From Streptosporangiaceae bacterium (GTDB lineage: Bacteria > Actinomycetota > Actinomycetes > Streptosporangiales > Streptosporangiaceae): a stretch of 64,000 nt of DNA. Location of the stretch: NCBI GenBank assembly GCA_025964695.1, contig JAOPYK010000200.1, forward strand, positions 1-64,000. The letters are read 5' to 3'. Position 1 is the first letter of the stretch. The number at the start of each line of letters is the position of its first letter. A program made the position numbers and the translations under genes. The notes under the pieces are model-generated. The model was given only the letters and a program-made list of their open reading frames with translations. It had not been told where the DNA came from and searched no databases. This document shows, in pieces, positions 8,134-18,074 of the stretch.

Positions 8134-10464
8134 GTGGATGCTGTGCGCATCGATGGAGTCGACAGTACCGAGGCCGTTATCGACAACGGTTCCTTCGGGA
8201 CTCGCACGATCAGATTCGAAACGGGCCGGCTGGCCCGCCAGGCGGCCGGTTCGGCCGTCGCCTATCTCGACAACGAGACCATGGTGCTGTCCGCCACCAC
8301 GGCGTCGAAGCGGCCCAAGGACAACCTGGACTTCTTCCCGCTGACGGTGGACGTAGAGGAGCGGATGTACGCGGCGGGGCGCATCCCCGGCTCGTTCTTC
8401 CGCCGTGAGGGCCGTCCCTCCGAGGACGCCATCCTCACCTGCAGGCTCATCGACCGGCCGTTGCGCCCGTCCTTCGCCAAGGGCCTGCGCAACGAGATCC
8501 AGGTCGTTGAGACGATCATGGCCCTGCACCCCGACCACCTGTACGACGTCGTGGCGATCAACGCCGCGTCGATGTCCACCCAGCTCGCCGGGCTGCCCTT
8601 CTCCGGCCCGATCGGCGGCGTCCGCGTCGCCCTGATCGACGGCCAATGGGTGGGCTTCCCGACCAACTCCGAGCTCGAGCGCGCCACCTTCGACATGGTC
8701 GTCGCTGGCCGGGTGCTCGAGGACGGCGATGTCGCGATCATGATGGTCGAGGCGGAGTCGACCCGGGACACCCTCCGGCTCGTCGCCGACGGGGCGTCCG
8801 CGCCGACCGAGGAGACCGTCGCCGAGGGCCTGGAGGCGGCCAAGCCGTTCATCAAGACCCTCTGCAAGGCGCAGAGCGACCTCGCCCAGGTGGCGGCCAA
8901 GGAGACCCGGGAGTACCCGGTCTTCCTGGACTACCAGGACGACGTCTACGAGGCCGTCGCCGCCGCGGTGAGCAAGGACCTGGCCGAGGCGCTGACCATC
9001 GCCGGCAAGCAGGAGCGCGAGACGCGGCTGGACGAGGTCAAGGCCGCCGCCGCCGAGCGGCTCGCCGCCGAGTTCGAAGGGCGCGAGAAGGAGATCTCCG
9101 CGGCCTTCAAGGCGGTCACCAAGAAGCTCGTCCGCGAGCGGGTCATCCGGGACGGCATCCGGATGGACGGCCGCGGGATCAAGGACATCCGCCAGCTGTC
9201 CGCCGAGGCCCACGTGGTCCCGAGGGTGCACGGCTCGGCGCTGTTCGAGCGCGGTGAGACCCAGATCCTAGGCGTGACCACGCTGAACATGCTCCGCATG
9301 GAGCAGATGATCGACACGCTCAACCCCGAGCGCACCAAGCGCTACATGCACAACTACAACTTCCCGCCGTACTCCACCGGGGAGACCGGCCGGGTCGGCT
9401 CGCCCAAGCGGCGCGAGATCGGCCACGGGGCGCTCGCCGAGCGGGCACTGCTTCCGGTGCTGCCCACCCGCGAGGAGTTCCCGTACGCCATCCGGCAGGT
9501 GTCGGAGGCGCTCAGCTCCAACGGCTCCACCTCGATGGGCTCGGTCTGCGCCTCGACCATGTCCCTGCTCGACGCGGGTGTCCCGCTCAAGGAGATGGTC
9601 GCGGGCATCGCGATGGGCCTCATCCACGAGGCGGGGGAGTACGTCACGCTGACCGACATCCTCGGCGCCGAGGATGCCTTCGGCGACATGGACTTCAAGG
9701 TCGCCGGCACCCGTGAGCTGATCACCGCGCTTCAGCTCGACACCAAGCTCGACGGCATTCCCGCCTCGGTGCTGTCGGCGGCGCTCAGGCAGGCCAAGGG
9801 CGCGCGGCTGGCGATCCTGGACGTGATGAGCGAGGCGATCGAGGCTCCGGCCGAGATGAGCCTCAACGCACCGCGCATCATCACGATCAAGGTCCCGACC
9901 GACAAGATCGGTGAGGTCATCGGCCCGAAGGGCAAGATGGTCAACTCGATCCAGGAGGACACCGGCGCCGACATCACGATCGAGGACGACGGCACCATCT
10001 ACATCGGTGCCACCGACGGCGCATCCGCCGAGGCCGCGCGGACGGTGATCAACGCGATCGCCAACCCGCACATGCCCGAGCCCGGCGAGCGCTTCCTCGG
10101 CACGGTCGTCAAGACCACGACGTTCGGCGCGTTCGTGTCGCTGCTGCCCGGCAAGGACGGCCTGCTGCACGTCTCGCAGATCCGCAAGCTGCACGGCGGT
10201 GTCCGGATCGAGAACGTCGAGGACTTCATCAAGGTCGGCGAGAAGATCCAGGTCGAGGTGACCGAGATCGACCAGCGCGGCAAGCTGTCGCTGGTCCCGG
10301 TCGACGTCGTCGAGCGTGAGGCCGCCGAAGGCGGCGCCACGGCCGAGTCGGCCGCCGAAGGTGGCGACGAGTCCGGAGGCGGCGGCGACCGGCGCCGTCA
10401 GCGCACCCGTAGCGGTGGCGGCCGTGAAGGTGGCCGTGACGGCGGCGGCCAGCGCAACTCCTGA
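8134..10464 (+). CDS. pnp: polyribonucleotide nucleotidyltransferase
   Basis: PNPase degrades RNA 3' to 5' with phosphate and can add 3' tails; it forms cytoplasmic trimers. The 776-residue chain has two RNase PH domains separated by a helical segment, then a KH domain ([16 protein letters not shown], ~residues 590-605) and an S1 domain ([18 protein letters not shown], ~650-725). It ends in a Gly/Arg-rich tail of ~40 residues. GTG 8134 is the preferred start because AAGGAGG at 8121-8127 is six nucleotides upstream. An in-frame ATG at 8113 would place this Shine-Dalgarno inside the gene. Confidence 0.97.
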   Translation: MDAVRIDGVDSTEAVIDNGSFGTRTIRFETGRLARQAAGSAVAYLDNETMVLSATTASKRPKDNLDFFPLTVDVEERMYAAGRIPGSFFRREGRPSEDAILTCRLIDRPLRPSFAKGLRNEIQVVETIMALHPDHLYDVVAINAASMSTQLAGLPFSGPIGGVRVALIDGQWVGFPTNSELERATFDMVVAGRVLEDGDVAIMMVEAESTRDTLRLVADGASAPTEETVAEGLEAAKPFIKTLCKAQSDLAQVAAKETREYPVFLDYQDDVYEAVAAAVSKDLAEALTIAGKQERETRLDEVKAAAAERLAAEFEGREKEISAAFKAVTKKLVRERVIRDGIRMDGRGIKDIRQLSAEAHVVPRVHGSALFERGETQILGVTTLNMLRMEQMIDTLNPERTKRYMHNYNFPPYSTGETGRVGSPKRREIGHGALAERALLPVLPTREEFPYAIRQVSEALSSNGSTSMGSVCASTMSLLDAGVPLKEMVAGIAMGLIHEAGEYVTLTDILGAEDAFGDMDFKVAGTRELITALQLDTKLDGIPASVLSAALRQAKGARLAILDVMSEAIEAPAEMSLNAPRIITIKVPTDKIGEVIGPKGKMVNSIQEDTGADITIEDDGTIYIGATDGASAEAARTVINAIANPHMPEPGERFLGTVVKTTTFGAFVSLLPGKDGLLHVSQIRKLHGGVRIENVEDFIKVGEKIQVEVTEIDQRGKLSLVPVDVVEREAAEGGATAESAAEGGDESGGGGDRRRQRTRSGGGREGGRDGGGQRNS

Positions 10465-10489
10465 TCCAGCGGAATGATGGCCGGCTGGT

Positions 10490-10536
10490 CTCCGCTCCCG
10501 GTCCACCGCGTGTTCGCGGTGGGCGCGGGAGCGGAG
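10490..10536 (+). terminator. compound hairpin after pnp
   Basis: Outer stem CTCCGCTCCCG (10490-10500 with 10526-10536, 11 bp) encloses a second perfect stem CCACCGCG/CGCGGTGG (10503-10510 with 10515-10522, loop tgtt). The element starts 25 nt after the pnp stop codon and precedes the M16 protease gene. Confidence 0.75.
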
Positions 10537-10578
10537 GCCGGCCGGTCCCGTTATTGAGCCTGAAGAAGTGGAATCAAC

Positions 10579-11907
10579 GTGACGTTGTCGGCAAGGGACC
10601 AGAAGCCGGGCACCACCTACACGGTTCATCCGGGTACGGATGGGGCGGGCCGGGTCCAGCGCACGGTGCTGCCGGGTGGTCTGCGCATCGTCACCGAGAG
10701 CATGCCGACGGTGCGGTCCGTGGCGTTCGGCATCTGGGTCGGCGTCGGATCCCGCGACGAGGCGATCGAGGACGCGGGAGCCACCCACTATCTCGAGCAT
10801 CTGCTGTTCAAGGGCACCCGGCGGCGGTCCGCGCTGGAGATCTCCGCGGCGATGGACGCGGTGGGCGGTGACCTCAACGCCTTCACCGCCAAGGAGTACA
10901 CCTGCTACTACGCGCGGGTGCTCGACGAGGACCTGCCCCTGGCGGTCGACGTGGTCTCCGACATGGTGAGCTCCTCGCTGATCGACGCCGAGGACGTCGA
11001 CGCCGAGCGCGGCGTGGTCCTGGAAGAGATCGCCATGCGCGACGACGATCCGACCGACCTGGTTCACGACGAGTTCGCCATCGCGCTGTACGGCGACGCG
11101 CCACTGGGCCGCCCGATCCTCGGCACCATCGAGTCGATCAACTCGCTGAGCCGGGACGGCATCTCCCATTACTACAACCAGCGTTACCTGCCGCCGAACC
11201 TGGTGGTCGCGGTGGCCGGCAACGTCGACCACGACGAGGTCGTACGCCTGGTCAGCACGGCGTTCAGCGGCTCGCTGACCGGGGACGCGCTGCCCAGCGC
11301 GCCGCGCATCGGCGGTTCGCCCACCGCCGTGCTGAGCGGCCCGGCCCGGGTGGTGGACAAGGACACCGAACAGGCCCATCTGGTGCTCGGCACCGCAGGA
11401 CTCGCCCGCACCGACGAGCGGCGGTTCTCGCTGGGGGTGCTGAACGCGGCACTCGGCGGCGGCATGTCGTCCCGGCTCTTCCAGGAGATCCGGGAGAAGC
11501 GCGGGCTGGCCTACTCGGTCTACAGCTACACCTCGCAGTACTCCGACACGGGCACGTTCGGGGTCTACGCGGGCTGCCAGCCGGCGAAGGCCGACGAGGT
11601 CCTGGCCATCTGCCGGGACGAGATCGCCAAGGTGGCGGCGGGCGGTATCACCGCGGAGGAACTGGCCCGGGGCAAGGGCCAGTTGCGCGGCTCCATGGTG
11701 CTGGGCCTGGAGGACACCGGCTCACGGATGAGCCGGATCGGCAAGAGCGAGCTGGTGTACCGAGAGCTGCTGTCGGTCGATGAGATCCTGGCCAACATCG
11801 AGGCGGTCACCCTGGACGACATCCACGCGGTCGCCGCCACCGTGCTCGACCAGCCGATGACCCTCACCGCGATCGGCCCGTTCGAAGACCACGAGTTCGG
11901 CCTCTGA
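10579..11907 (+). CDS. M16-family zinc metallopeptidase
   Basis: An insulinase-family peptidase of 442 residues resembling mitochondrial processing peptidase. It has the inverted zinc motif HYLEH (His70, Glu73, His74), the distal Glu region ERGVVLEEIAM, and the C-terminal half with GGGMSSRLFQEIREKRGLAYSVYS. The pnp-M16-dapB order is conserved in actinobacteria. No signal peptide is visible, so it is probably cytoplasmic. Physiological substrates of these bacterial members are mostly unknown. GTG 10579 fits the N-terminus of homologues although its Shine-Dalgarno is poor. Confidence 0.93.
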   Translation: MTLSARDQKPGTTYTVHPGTDGAGRVQRTVLPGGLRIVTESMPTVRSVAFGIWVGVGSRDEAIEDAGATHYLEHLLFKGTRRRSALEISAAMDAVGGDLNAFTAKEYTCYYARVLDEDLPLAVDVVSDMVSSSLIDAEDVDAERGVVLEEIAMRDDDPTDLVHDEFAIALYGDAPLGRPILGTIESINSLSRDGISHYYNQRYLPPNLVVAVAGNVDHDEVVRLVSTAFSGSLTGDALPSAPRIGGSPTAVLSGPARVVDKDTEQAHLVLGTAGLARTDERRFSLGVLNAALGGGMSSRLFQEIREKRGLAYSVYSYTSQYSDTGTFGVYAGCQPAKADEVLAICRDEIAKVAAGGITAEELARGKGQLRGSMVLGLEDTGSRMSRIGKSELVYRELLSVDEILANIEAVTLDDIHAVAATVLDQPMTLTAIGPFEDHEFGL

Positions 11908-12106
11908 GCCTCCTCCTACGGCGTCCCCGGGGACCGTTGATCGGTCAGGCTATCGGACCAGTGATCGGAGAAGCGATCAGGGGAGAGGAAGCGGACAGGA
12001 GGTCGCCAGGCAGGCATAGGACAGCAGCAAGCGCCCGGACCGCCCGAACGCTGGGGATGGCGTCGGTGGGTGCCTTCCGGCACAGCTCGTCGACTAGGAG
12101 CCGATC

Positions 12107-12970
12107 ATGCGTACGTTGAGCATCGCCGCGATCCAGACCGGTCCGGTCCCGTTCGACCTGGAGGCGAGCTGGGACCGGTTCGCCGGTCAGGTCAGGGCGG
12201 TCCGCCGGCTGTTCGAGCACGTCCAGCTCGTCGTGGCGCCCGAACTGCTGCTGGCCGCCGAGGCGCCGCTGCTGCGGGCACGAGCGGACTGGATGCGGCA
12301 GACCGCCCGTCCGATCGAGGAGATCGTGCCGCGGCTGGCCGAGCTCGCCAGGGAGACCGAGCTGTGGCTGGTGCCCGGCACGGTGTACGAGCTCGGTGAT
12401 GACGGTCAGGTCTACAACACCGCCCTGGCCGTGTCCCCGGAGGGGGAGGTGGCCGCGCGCTACCGGAAGATCTTCCCCTGGCAGCCCTATGAGGGCGCCG
12501 CACCAGGCCGGGATTTCTGCGTCTTCGACCTGCCGGGAATCGGCCGGGCCGGGCTCGCGATCTGCTACGACGGGTCATTCCCCGAGGTCGTCCGGCAGCT
12601 CGCCTGGCTGGGTGCCGAGGTGGTGATCCAGCCCACGCTGACGACCACCCGGGACCGGGAGATGGAGCTGGTCTGCGCCCGCGCCAACGCCTGGACCAAC
12701 CAGGTCTACGTGGTCAACGTCAACGCGGCCGATCCCGCGGCGGTCGGCCAGAGCGTCATCGTGGATCCCGAGGGCATCGTCCGGCAACAGGCGGCCGGCG
12801 GCGAGGAAGTCCTCGTCGACGCGCTCGACCTCGACGCCGTCACCAGGGTCCGCCGCTTCGGATCGAGCGGGATCAACCGCCCCTGGGCTCAGCTGGCGCG
12901 CTACGGAGACCAGATCAAGCTGCCGATGTACGGAGGCGCCACGTTCACCACACCGGACTGGGAGCGCTGA
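12107..12970 (+). CDS. nitrilase/carbon-nitrogen hydrolase family protein
   Basis: A 287-residue member of the nitrilase superfamily, which hydrolyses C-N bonds of amides, carbamoyl compounds or nitriles by a Glu-Lys-Cys triad. The triad is visible as Glu46 (VVAPELL), Lys121 (RYRKIFPW) and Cys153 (LAICYDGSFPE). The KIFPWQPYEG loop and the C-terminal INRPWAQLARYGDQIKLPMY tail resemble formamidase/aliphatic amidase-like members, but the substrate cannot be read from sequence. Start ATG 12107 follows TAGGAGCC. It stands alone between the M16 gene and a convergent membrane glycosyltransferase. Confidence 0.88.
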   Translation: MRTLSIAAIQTGPVPFDLEASWDRFAGQVRAVRRLFEHVQLVVAPELLLAAEAPLLRARADWMRQTARPIEEIVPRLAELARETELWLVPGTVYELGDDGQVYNTALAVSPEGEVAARYRKIFPWQPYEGAAPGRDFCVFDLPGIGRAGLAICYDGSFPEVVRQLAWLGAEVVIQPTLTTTRDREMELVCARANAWTNQVYVVNVNAADPAAVGQSVIVDPEGIVRQQAAGGEEVLVDALDLDAVTRVRRFGSSGINRPWAQLARYGDQIKLPMYGGATFTTPDWER

Positions 12971-13021
12971 TGACGACCGGGGGCGGTCTCCTCGCGGCGG
13001 CCGAGGCGATCCGAGCGGGCC

Positions 13022-13134
13022 TCAGGACTTCCGGCCCGGCAGGAGGAGCGCCGCGCCCGCCAGCAGCGGAACGAGCATCTGGCCGTTGCCGAAGCCGCCG
13101 TACCCGCTGGCCGGGGTCAAGAGGGCGCCGGGGG
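13022..13134 (-). other. out-of-frame C-terminal extension of the membrane glycosyltransferase
   Basis: Directly past the stop codon of the 13117-14544 gene, a different frame reads on as ALLTPASGYGGFGNGQMLV followed by a short hydrophobic stretch and the basic end GRKS, stopping at 13022-13024. One extra C in the C5 run at 13130-13134 (minus strand) would join the two frames smoothly. This suggests a frameshift, real or from sequencing, close to the original C-terminus. Confidence 0.4.
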
Positions 13135-14544
13135 AAGGTAGATGGCCCAGCGCCGGCGGTCGGAGCCGGTGTAGTCATGGCGGCGCCAGCCCTTCAGGTA
13201 TCCGGGCCGGGCGCCTCCCCGGCTGAGCACGGCGAACGATCCCGCGTGCCGTACGGCCGCCAGGGTGGCCCGCGGGGTGGCCGCCGGGTTGTCCTCGCTC
13301 ACCGCCGCCGACGAGCACCCGGCGTAGTAGGCGACATAGGGGTTCTTGTAACCGGCCAGCACGCAGGGCGGCCGGATTCCCAGCCGGTTCAGATGGCCGG
13401 CCAGCCGCTGGATCGCCTCGCGGCTTCTTCGCTGGTCGGCCACCCGGTGCCGTAGCACGACGTTCTGCGTACCGAACTGGACCGCCAGGACCAGCCCCGT
13501 CGCGAGGATCGCCCAGGAGCGCCATCGGCCGTCGGCCCCCGCCACCAGCCGGTCGATGAGGGCCGCGACGGCGAGCGCCCACAGTGCGTACGTCGGCATC
13601 AGGAACCTCGGCGCCGCGTACTGGATCAGGAACAGGTACGGGACCGCGAGCGCGACGCCGCACAGCACGGCCAGGGCCAGCACGCCGCGGGTCCCCCTGG
13701 CCACGACCAGCCCACCGGCGACGAGGAACGGCAGCGCCAGCCACCAGGCCGACAGCACCGGATGCTGCCAGGGCACCCCGCAGGGCCTGCACAGCGTCGG
13801 CCCGTTGAGCGAGCGCAGTTCCATGCCTATCGCGAGATGCCACCCCATGCCGCCTTCGGTGTCGTTCGCGGCCCGCAGTCTCCCCATCGGCCCGCCGAAC
13901 CGCGCGAAGGCTTCGGCCACCCAGGGGACCATTCCGACGACCGAGCCCACCATCACCGTCGCCGTCACCCGGATCCGGCGGGCGACCAGCGCGAAGACCG
14001 TCAGCACCAGCACCAGGAAGGCGGCGTCGGTGGGCCGCATCAACGCCATGAACGCCAGGCTCACGCCGAGAGCCGCGAACGGCCCCCGGCCGCCGTCCCG
14101 CACGGCGCGCAGGAACCAGCCGGACGCGGCGACCGCGGCGTACGCGACGTACAGGTTCGGCATCGCCTCGTTGCCGTAGAACTGCGCCACCCACAGACCG
14201 GCGAACAGCAATGCGGCCAGCGCCACGACCCGGCTCCCGAGCAACGCCGTCCAGGGCCAGAACGCCGCCACCAGACCGGCGGCCGACAGCGCGGTCAGAT
14301 AGAGGCGCAACGCCAGTACGGAGGAGGTCAGCGCGACCAGCGGAGCGGGCAGCAGCGTGATCCCCCGCGATCGCGGCGCGCTGAAGTACTCCGCCGGGAC
14401 GTGCGGGCTGACCTGGCTGATGTAGACCGTCTCATCCCAGCCCAGACCGGCCGCGGGCGACACGAACATGACCTGCGCGACGGCATAGGCCACGGCGACC
14501 ACTACCAGCGCGGTGACCGGGCTACGGACTCTGATGGTGCGCAC
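13117..14544 (-). CDS. GT-C type membrane glycosyltransferase-like protein
   Basis: A 475-residue polytopic membrane protein with about ten hydrophobic helices. The first extracytoplasmic loop has an acidic pair (GWDETVYIS, Asp37-Glu38), as in GT-C lipid-linked sugar transferases of the ArnT/PMT/GT39 type. A later loop contains LCRPCGVPWQHP and a soluble C-terminal domain follows the last helix (~350-475). The sugar and acceptor are unknown. It is convergent with the nitrilase gene and has no operon partner. The stop codon may arise from a frameshift; an adjacent frame continues for 36 residues with a further hydrophobic segment. Confidence 0.75.
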   Translation of the reverse strand: MRTIRVRSPVTALVVVAVAYAVAQVMFVSPAAGLGWDETVYISQVSPHVPAEYFSAPRSRGITLLPAPLVALTSSVLALRLYLTALSAAGLVAAFWPWTALLGSRVVALAALLFAGLWVAQFYGNEAMPNLYVAYAAVAASGWFLRAVRDGGRGPFAALGVSLAFMALMRPTDAAFLVLVLTVFALVARRIRVTATVMVGSVVGMVPWVAEAFARFGGPMGRLRAANDTEGGMGWHLAIGMELRSLNGPTLCRPCGVPWQHPVLSAWWLALPFLVAGGLVVARGTRGVLALAVLCGVALAVPYLFLIQYAAPRFLMPTYALWALAVAALIDRLVAGADGRWRSWAILATGLVLAVQFGTQNVVLRHRVADQRRSREAIQRLAGHLNRLGIRPPCVLAGYKNPYVAYYAGCSSAAVSEDNPAATPRATLAAVRHAGSFAVLSRGGARPGYLKGWRRHDYTGSDRRRWAIYLPPAPS

Positions 14545-14557
14545 GGGGGCAAGCTAG

Positions 14558-15574
<1,017 letters not shown>

Positions 15575-15581
15575 CGGCTCC

Positions 15582-16181
15582 ATGGACTTCACCGCGGAGC
15601 CCTGGCAGTACCTCGGCGCCGATGAGGCGATCGACCTGGACCATCCGCTCGTCCAGACGACAGCCGCCCGGCTGCCGGCGGGCGAGGGCGACGCCGTATT
15701 CGCCCGCGCCGCCTACGAGCTCGTGTCCGACACGATCACTCACTCGATGGACGCCGGCGACCGGCGGGTGACCTGGCGTGCATCCGACGTCCTCCGCGAG
15801 CGGACGGGCCTGTGCTATGCCAAGTCACACGCGTACGTTGCGCTGCTGCGGGCCGCGGGCATTCCGGCCGGCCTCTGCTACCAGCGGCTCGCCCGCGACG
15901 AGACCGGTTCCGCCCATGCCCTGCACGGGCTCACGGCGGTCTGCGTCGACGGCTCCTGGTTCCGGCTCGACCCGCGCGGCAACAAGCCCGGCGTACAGGC
16001 CGAGTTCTCGCTCGCGGAAGAGCGCCTCGCCTACGTCGTACGGCCGGAACTGGGCGAGATCGACTATCCGCACGTCTACGCGAGCCCCCCTTCCGCTGTG
16101 CTGGACGCCCTTCAGCGGCACGACGACTGCCTGGAGCTGTGCGATGGCAAGCTGCCCGCGGGGCTCGGCCCGATCGCCTGA
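15582..16181 (+). CDS. transglutaminase-like domain protein
   Basis: A 199-residue protein with the papain-like transglutaminase core. Cys78 (RTGLCYAKSHAY), His115 (AHALHG) and Asp130 (WFRLDPRGN) form the expected triad. There is no signal peptide or membrane segment. Small stand-alone proteins of this type are usually annotated as transglutaminase family without a known substrate; some act as proteases or amidases. It starts 7 nt after dapB, so the two are probably cotranscribed, but a role in lysine or cell-wall metabolism is only inferred. Confidence 0.85.
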   Translation: MDFTAEPWQYLGADEAIDLDHPLVQTTAARLPAGEGDAVFARAAYELVSDTITHSMDAGDRRVTWRASDVLRERTGLCYAKSHAYVALLRAAGIPAGLCYQRLARDETGSAHALHGLTAVCVDGSWFRLDPRGNKPGVQAEFSLAEERLAYVVRPELGEIDYPHVYASPPSAVLDALQRHDDCLELCDGKLPAGLGPIA

Positions 16182-16224
16182 CAGGGTCTGAGATCGCGCT
16201 CTCTCTGATCGCCGTTCCTGAGCC

Positions 16225-16252
16225 CTACTGTACCGTCCGGACGGTAGAGTAG
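16225..16252 (+). promoter_or_regulatory. 28-bp palindromic operator overlapping the SMR gene promoter
   Basis: Left arm CTACTGTACCGTCC (16225-16238) and right arm 16239-16252 are complementary at 13 of 14 positions, with the central ACCGTCCGGACGGT perfect. The right arm contains TAGAGT (16245-16250), six nucleotides before the ATG of the SMR gene. A bound dimer would cover the -10 element and start site. This is a typical layout for TetR-type control of an efflux gene. Confidence 0.65.
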
Positions 16253-16256
16253 GAGT

Positions 16257-16616
16257 ATGTCGGCGAGCAGAGGAAAGGGTCGCTGGATGGCTTGGCTGCT
16301 GTTGGCCGGTGCGATCATCTCCGAGGTGACGGCGACGCTGGCGCTGCGGGGGATCGCCAACGGGTTTCGTCCGTTGCCCGCGCTGATCGTCGTGGTGGGG
16401 TATCTCGTCTCGTTCGCGCTGATGGCCGTGGCGTTGCGCACGCTGAACGTCGGCATCGTCTATGCGGTGTGGTCAGGGGCGGGGACCGCGGGCACGGCTG
16501 CCATCGCCGCCGCGCTCTACGACGAGCGGCTGAACCTGACCGCCGTGGCCGGCATGGTCGTCATCGTCGCCGGAGTCATTCTGCTGGCCAGCTCGGGAGC
16601 CACCACGCACGAGTAG
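16257..16616 (+). CDS. SMR-family multidrug/cation efflux protein
   Basis: A four-helix small multidrug resistance transporter of 119 residues with the essential membrane Glu in helix 1 (AIISEV, Glu23) and a VYAVWSGAGTAG helix 3/4 region. SMR proteins exchange protons for quaternary ammonium cations or, in the Gdx subtype, guanidinium; the subtype is not clear here. The gene starts directly at a 28-bp palindrome, and the -10-like TAGAGT lies six bases before the ATG, predicting a leaderless, repressor-controlled mRNA. No TetR gene is adjacent, so the regulator must act in trans. Confidence 0.9.
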   Translation: MSASRGKGRWMAWLLLAGAIISEVTATLALRGIANGFRPLPALIVVVGYLVSFALMAVALRTLNVGIVYAVWSGAGTAGTAAIAAALYDERLNLTAVAGMVVIVAGVILLASSGATTHE

Positions 16617-16719
16617 CCGTCGCGCGCCCCGGGCAGGTCGCACAATGGGGCCGTGACCGGTGCGGGCGACCCCGACGCGGACGCCCGGCCGCCCTTCGTG
16701 GGCAGGGACGAGGTGCTCG

Positions 16720-16953
16720 CGAAGCCCGCGGCGGGAGACCCGGCCCGAGGACGACCACCTGCTGGGCAGGCTCTTCTACGCGGCGTCAACGATGATCTGC
16801 ACCCCGGCTTCGCCGGCCCAGGAGGGCGGGCTCGGCCTGGGCAACCAGGTGGGCCTGGCCAGGCTGACGGAGCCGCTCGCCCAGGCCGGTTTCGGTTCCG
16901 TACGCCTGGCGGCGACCACACCGGTGAACCGCGTCATCGAGGCCCGGGCCTGA
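16720..16953 (+). pseudogene. C-terminal remnant of a class I SAM-dependent methyltransferase
   Basis: The frame ending at 16953 reads LGRLFYAASTMICTP, then GLGLGNQVGLARLTEPLAQA and TTPVNRVIEARA. This matches the C-terminus of actinobacterial methyltransferases in which a helix-rich end follows the Rossmann domain. Neither the SAM-binding motifs nor the N-terminal winged-helix part is present upstream. The sequence before about 16720 is a different frame without the expected domain. It is therefore a truncated relic. Confidence 0.6.
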
Positions 16954-16957
16954 TCGC

Positions 16958-17014
16958 CACCCCGTCGTGATCATGCCCCTCACCGCACGCCGACGGAATG
17001 ATCACGGCGGGGTG
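16958..17014. terminator. bidirectional hairpin between methyltransferase remnant and modA
   Basis: CACCCCGTCGTGATCA (16958-16973) pairs with 16999-17014 over 16 bp with one G-T wobble, loop 25 nt. The right arm includes the modA stop codon (17002-17004, minus strand). It shares the 13-nt core CCCCGTCGTGATC with the hairpin at 39494-39540. Confidence 0.7.
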
Positions 17015-17745
17015 AAGCCGTACTTGGTCAGGATGGCGACGGCCTCGGGCGAGGTGAGCCAGGCGACGAAGGTCCGGGCCTGGCTCTTGTGACCGCTCCT
17101 GTCGAGAACCGCCGCGGGGTAGGCGGCCGTGATGTTCTGGGCCGCCGGGATCGGCACGCTGCTGGCGGCGGCGCCCGCCGACTTGAGGTCGGTGATGTAG
17201 ACGATCCCGGCGTCCGCCTCGCCGGTGCGCACCCGGGCGAGCACTGACCGTACGTCGATCTCCTCCCACTTGGGCGCCACGGTCACGCCCGCCTTGGCGA
17301 AGACCTGCAGGGCGTAGCGGCCGGACGGGGTACTGGGGGCACCGAGCACCACGCTCAGCCGGGGATCGGCGAGGTCCGCCAGCCCCTGGATGTGCTTGGG
17401 GTTGCCGGGGGCGACGGCGATGGTCATAGAGTTGTGCGCGATGGTCCGGCGCGACCCGACCAGCTTGGCGGCCTCGTCCATGGTGGGAAGGTCAGCGGTT
17501 ACCAGCACGTCGGCGGACTTGCCGTCCTTGAGCTGGGCGACGAGGTCCTGTGAGCCCCCGAACGCGGCCTGGACCGTCATGCCACGGTGGGTCTGCTGAT
17601 ATCTGGTGCTCAGTTCGGCCATCACCTCGGTCAGCGACGAGGCGGCGAACACGGTGATCGTTTTGGTGGGGGAGGAGTCACCGCACCCGGCCAGGAAGGC
17701 GACCCCGAGGAGGAGGGCGGCCAGGCAGGCACCGAGGCGCTTCAT
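17002..17745 (-). CDS. modA: molybdate ABC transporter substrate-binding lipoprotein
   Basis: A 247-residue lipoprotein with signal sequence and lipobox FLAGC (Cys21). The body fits ModA: TITVFAASSLTEVMAELS, the GGSQDLVAQLKDGKSADVLVTAD phosphate-like binding loop, and AGIVYITD near the C-terminus. ModA captures molybdate (or tungstate) outside the membrane for ModBC. No modB or modC gene lies within the window on either side, and the next gene downstream is a methyltransferase relic, so this copy is an orphan here. It is divergent from ung. Confidence 0.9.
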   Translation of the reverse strand: MKRLGACLAALLLGVAFLAGCGDSSPTKTITVFAASSLTEVMAELSTRYQQTHRGMTVQAAFGGSQDLVAQLKDGKSADVLVTADLPTMDEAAKLVGSRRTIAHNSMTIAVAPGNPKHIQGLADLADPRLSVVLGAPSTPSGRYALQVFAKAGVTVAPKWEEIDVRSVLARVRTGEADAGIVYITDLKSAGAAASSVPIPAAQNITAAYPAAVLDRSGHKSQARTFVAWLTSPEAVAILTKYGFTPP

Positions 17746-18074
17746 GGCAGCCGTGGGGGACAGGTGGTGCAGGAGGGCATATCCGTGATCCTATGGGGAC
17801 CCGTTCGGGAGATGCCTTGGGGCCGTGATTCGGCCCATCAGGCCTGCTGAGTGGTGAACGATGGTGGAATATGGCCTCGCCCCTCCTTCTCCAGCCAGGC
17901 GCACAGGTCCTCAGGCGCCACTGATCCTCATGTGTCGAAGGCCGCACGCCGTCCAAGGCCGCCAGCTGCCGCGCGGGCGGCCGAACACCGCTCTGGCGGG
18001 AGTGATCGTGTTTTGTCGCCGCCAGGCCCTAGGGTCGTTGGTGTCAGAATTCCTTTCCCGGAGGCGAACCCCCG
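17746..18074. other. divergent modA-ung intergenic region
   Basis: A 329-nt spacer with no supported gene. On the minus strand TAGGAT (around 17790) could be the modA -10 element. On the plus strand TAGGGT (18030-18035) could serve ung, whose Shine-Dalgarno CGGAGG is at about 18059-18064. No molybdenum-cofactor riboswitch or clear palindrome was seen. Confidence 0.4.

Noticed and set aside
9268-11379. Long antisense open frame (703 codons) across pnp and the M16 gene
   Set aside because: It lies entirely antisense to two well-identified genes; long antisense frames are expected at this GC content, and its translation is low-complexity and His/Arg/Asp-rich without any domain.
12970-13455. A 161-codon plus-strand frame overlapping the nitrilase stop codon by ATGA
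   Set aside because: The overlap looks like coupling, but the translation is Gly/Arg/Pro-rich noise and most of it is antisense to the membrane glycosyltransferase.
17746-17860. Molybdenum-cofactor riboswitch upstream of modA
   Set aside because: No matching conserved blocks or multi-stem structure could be recognised.
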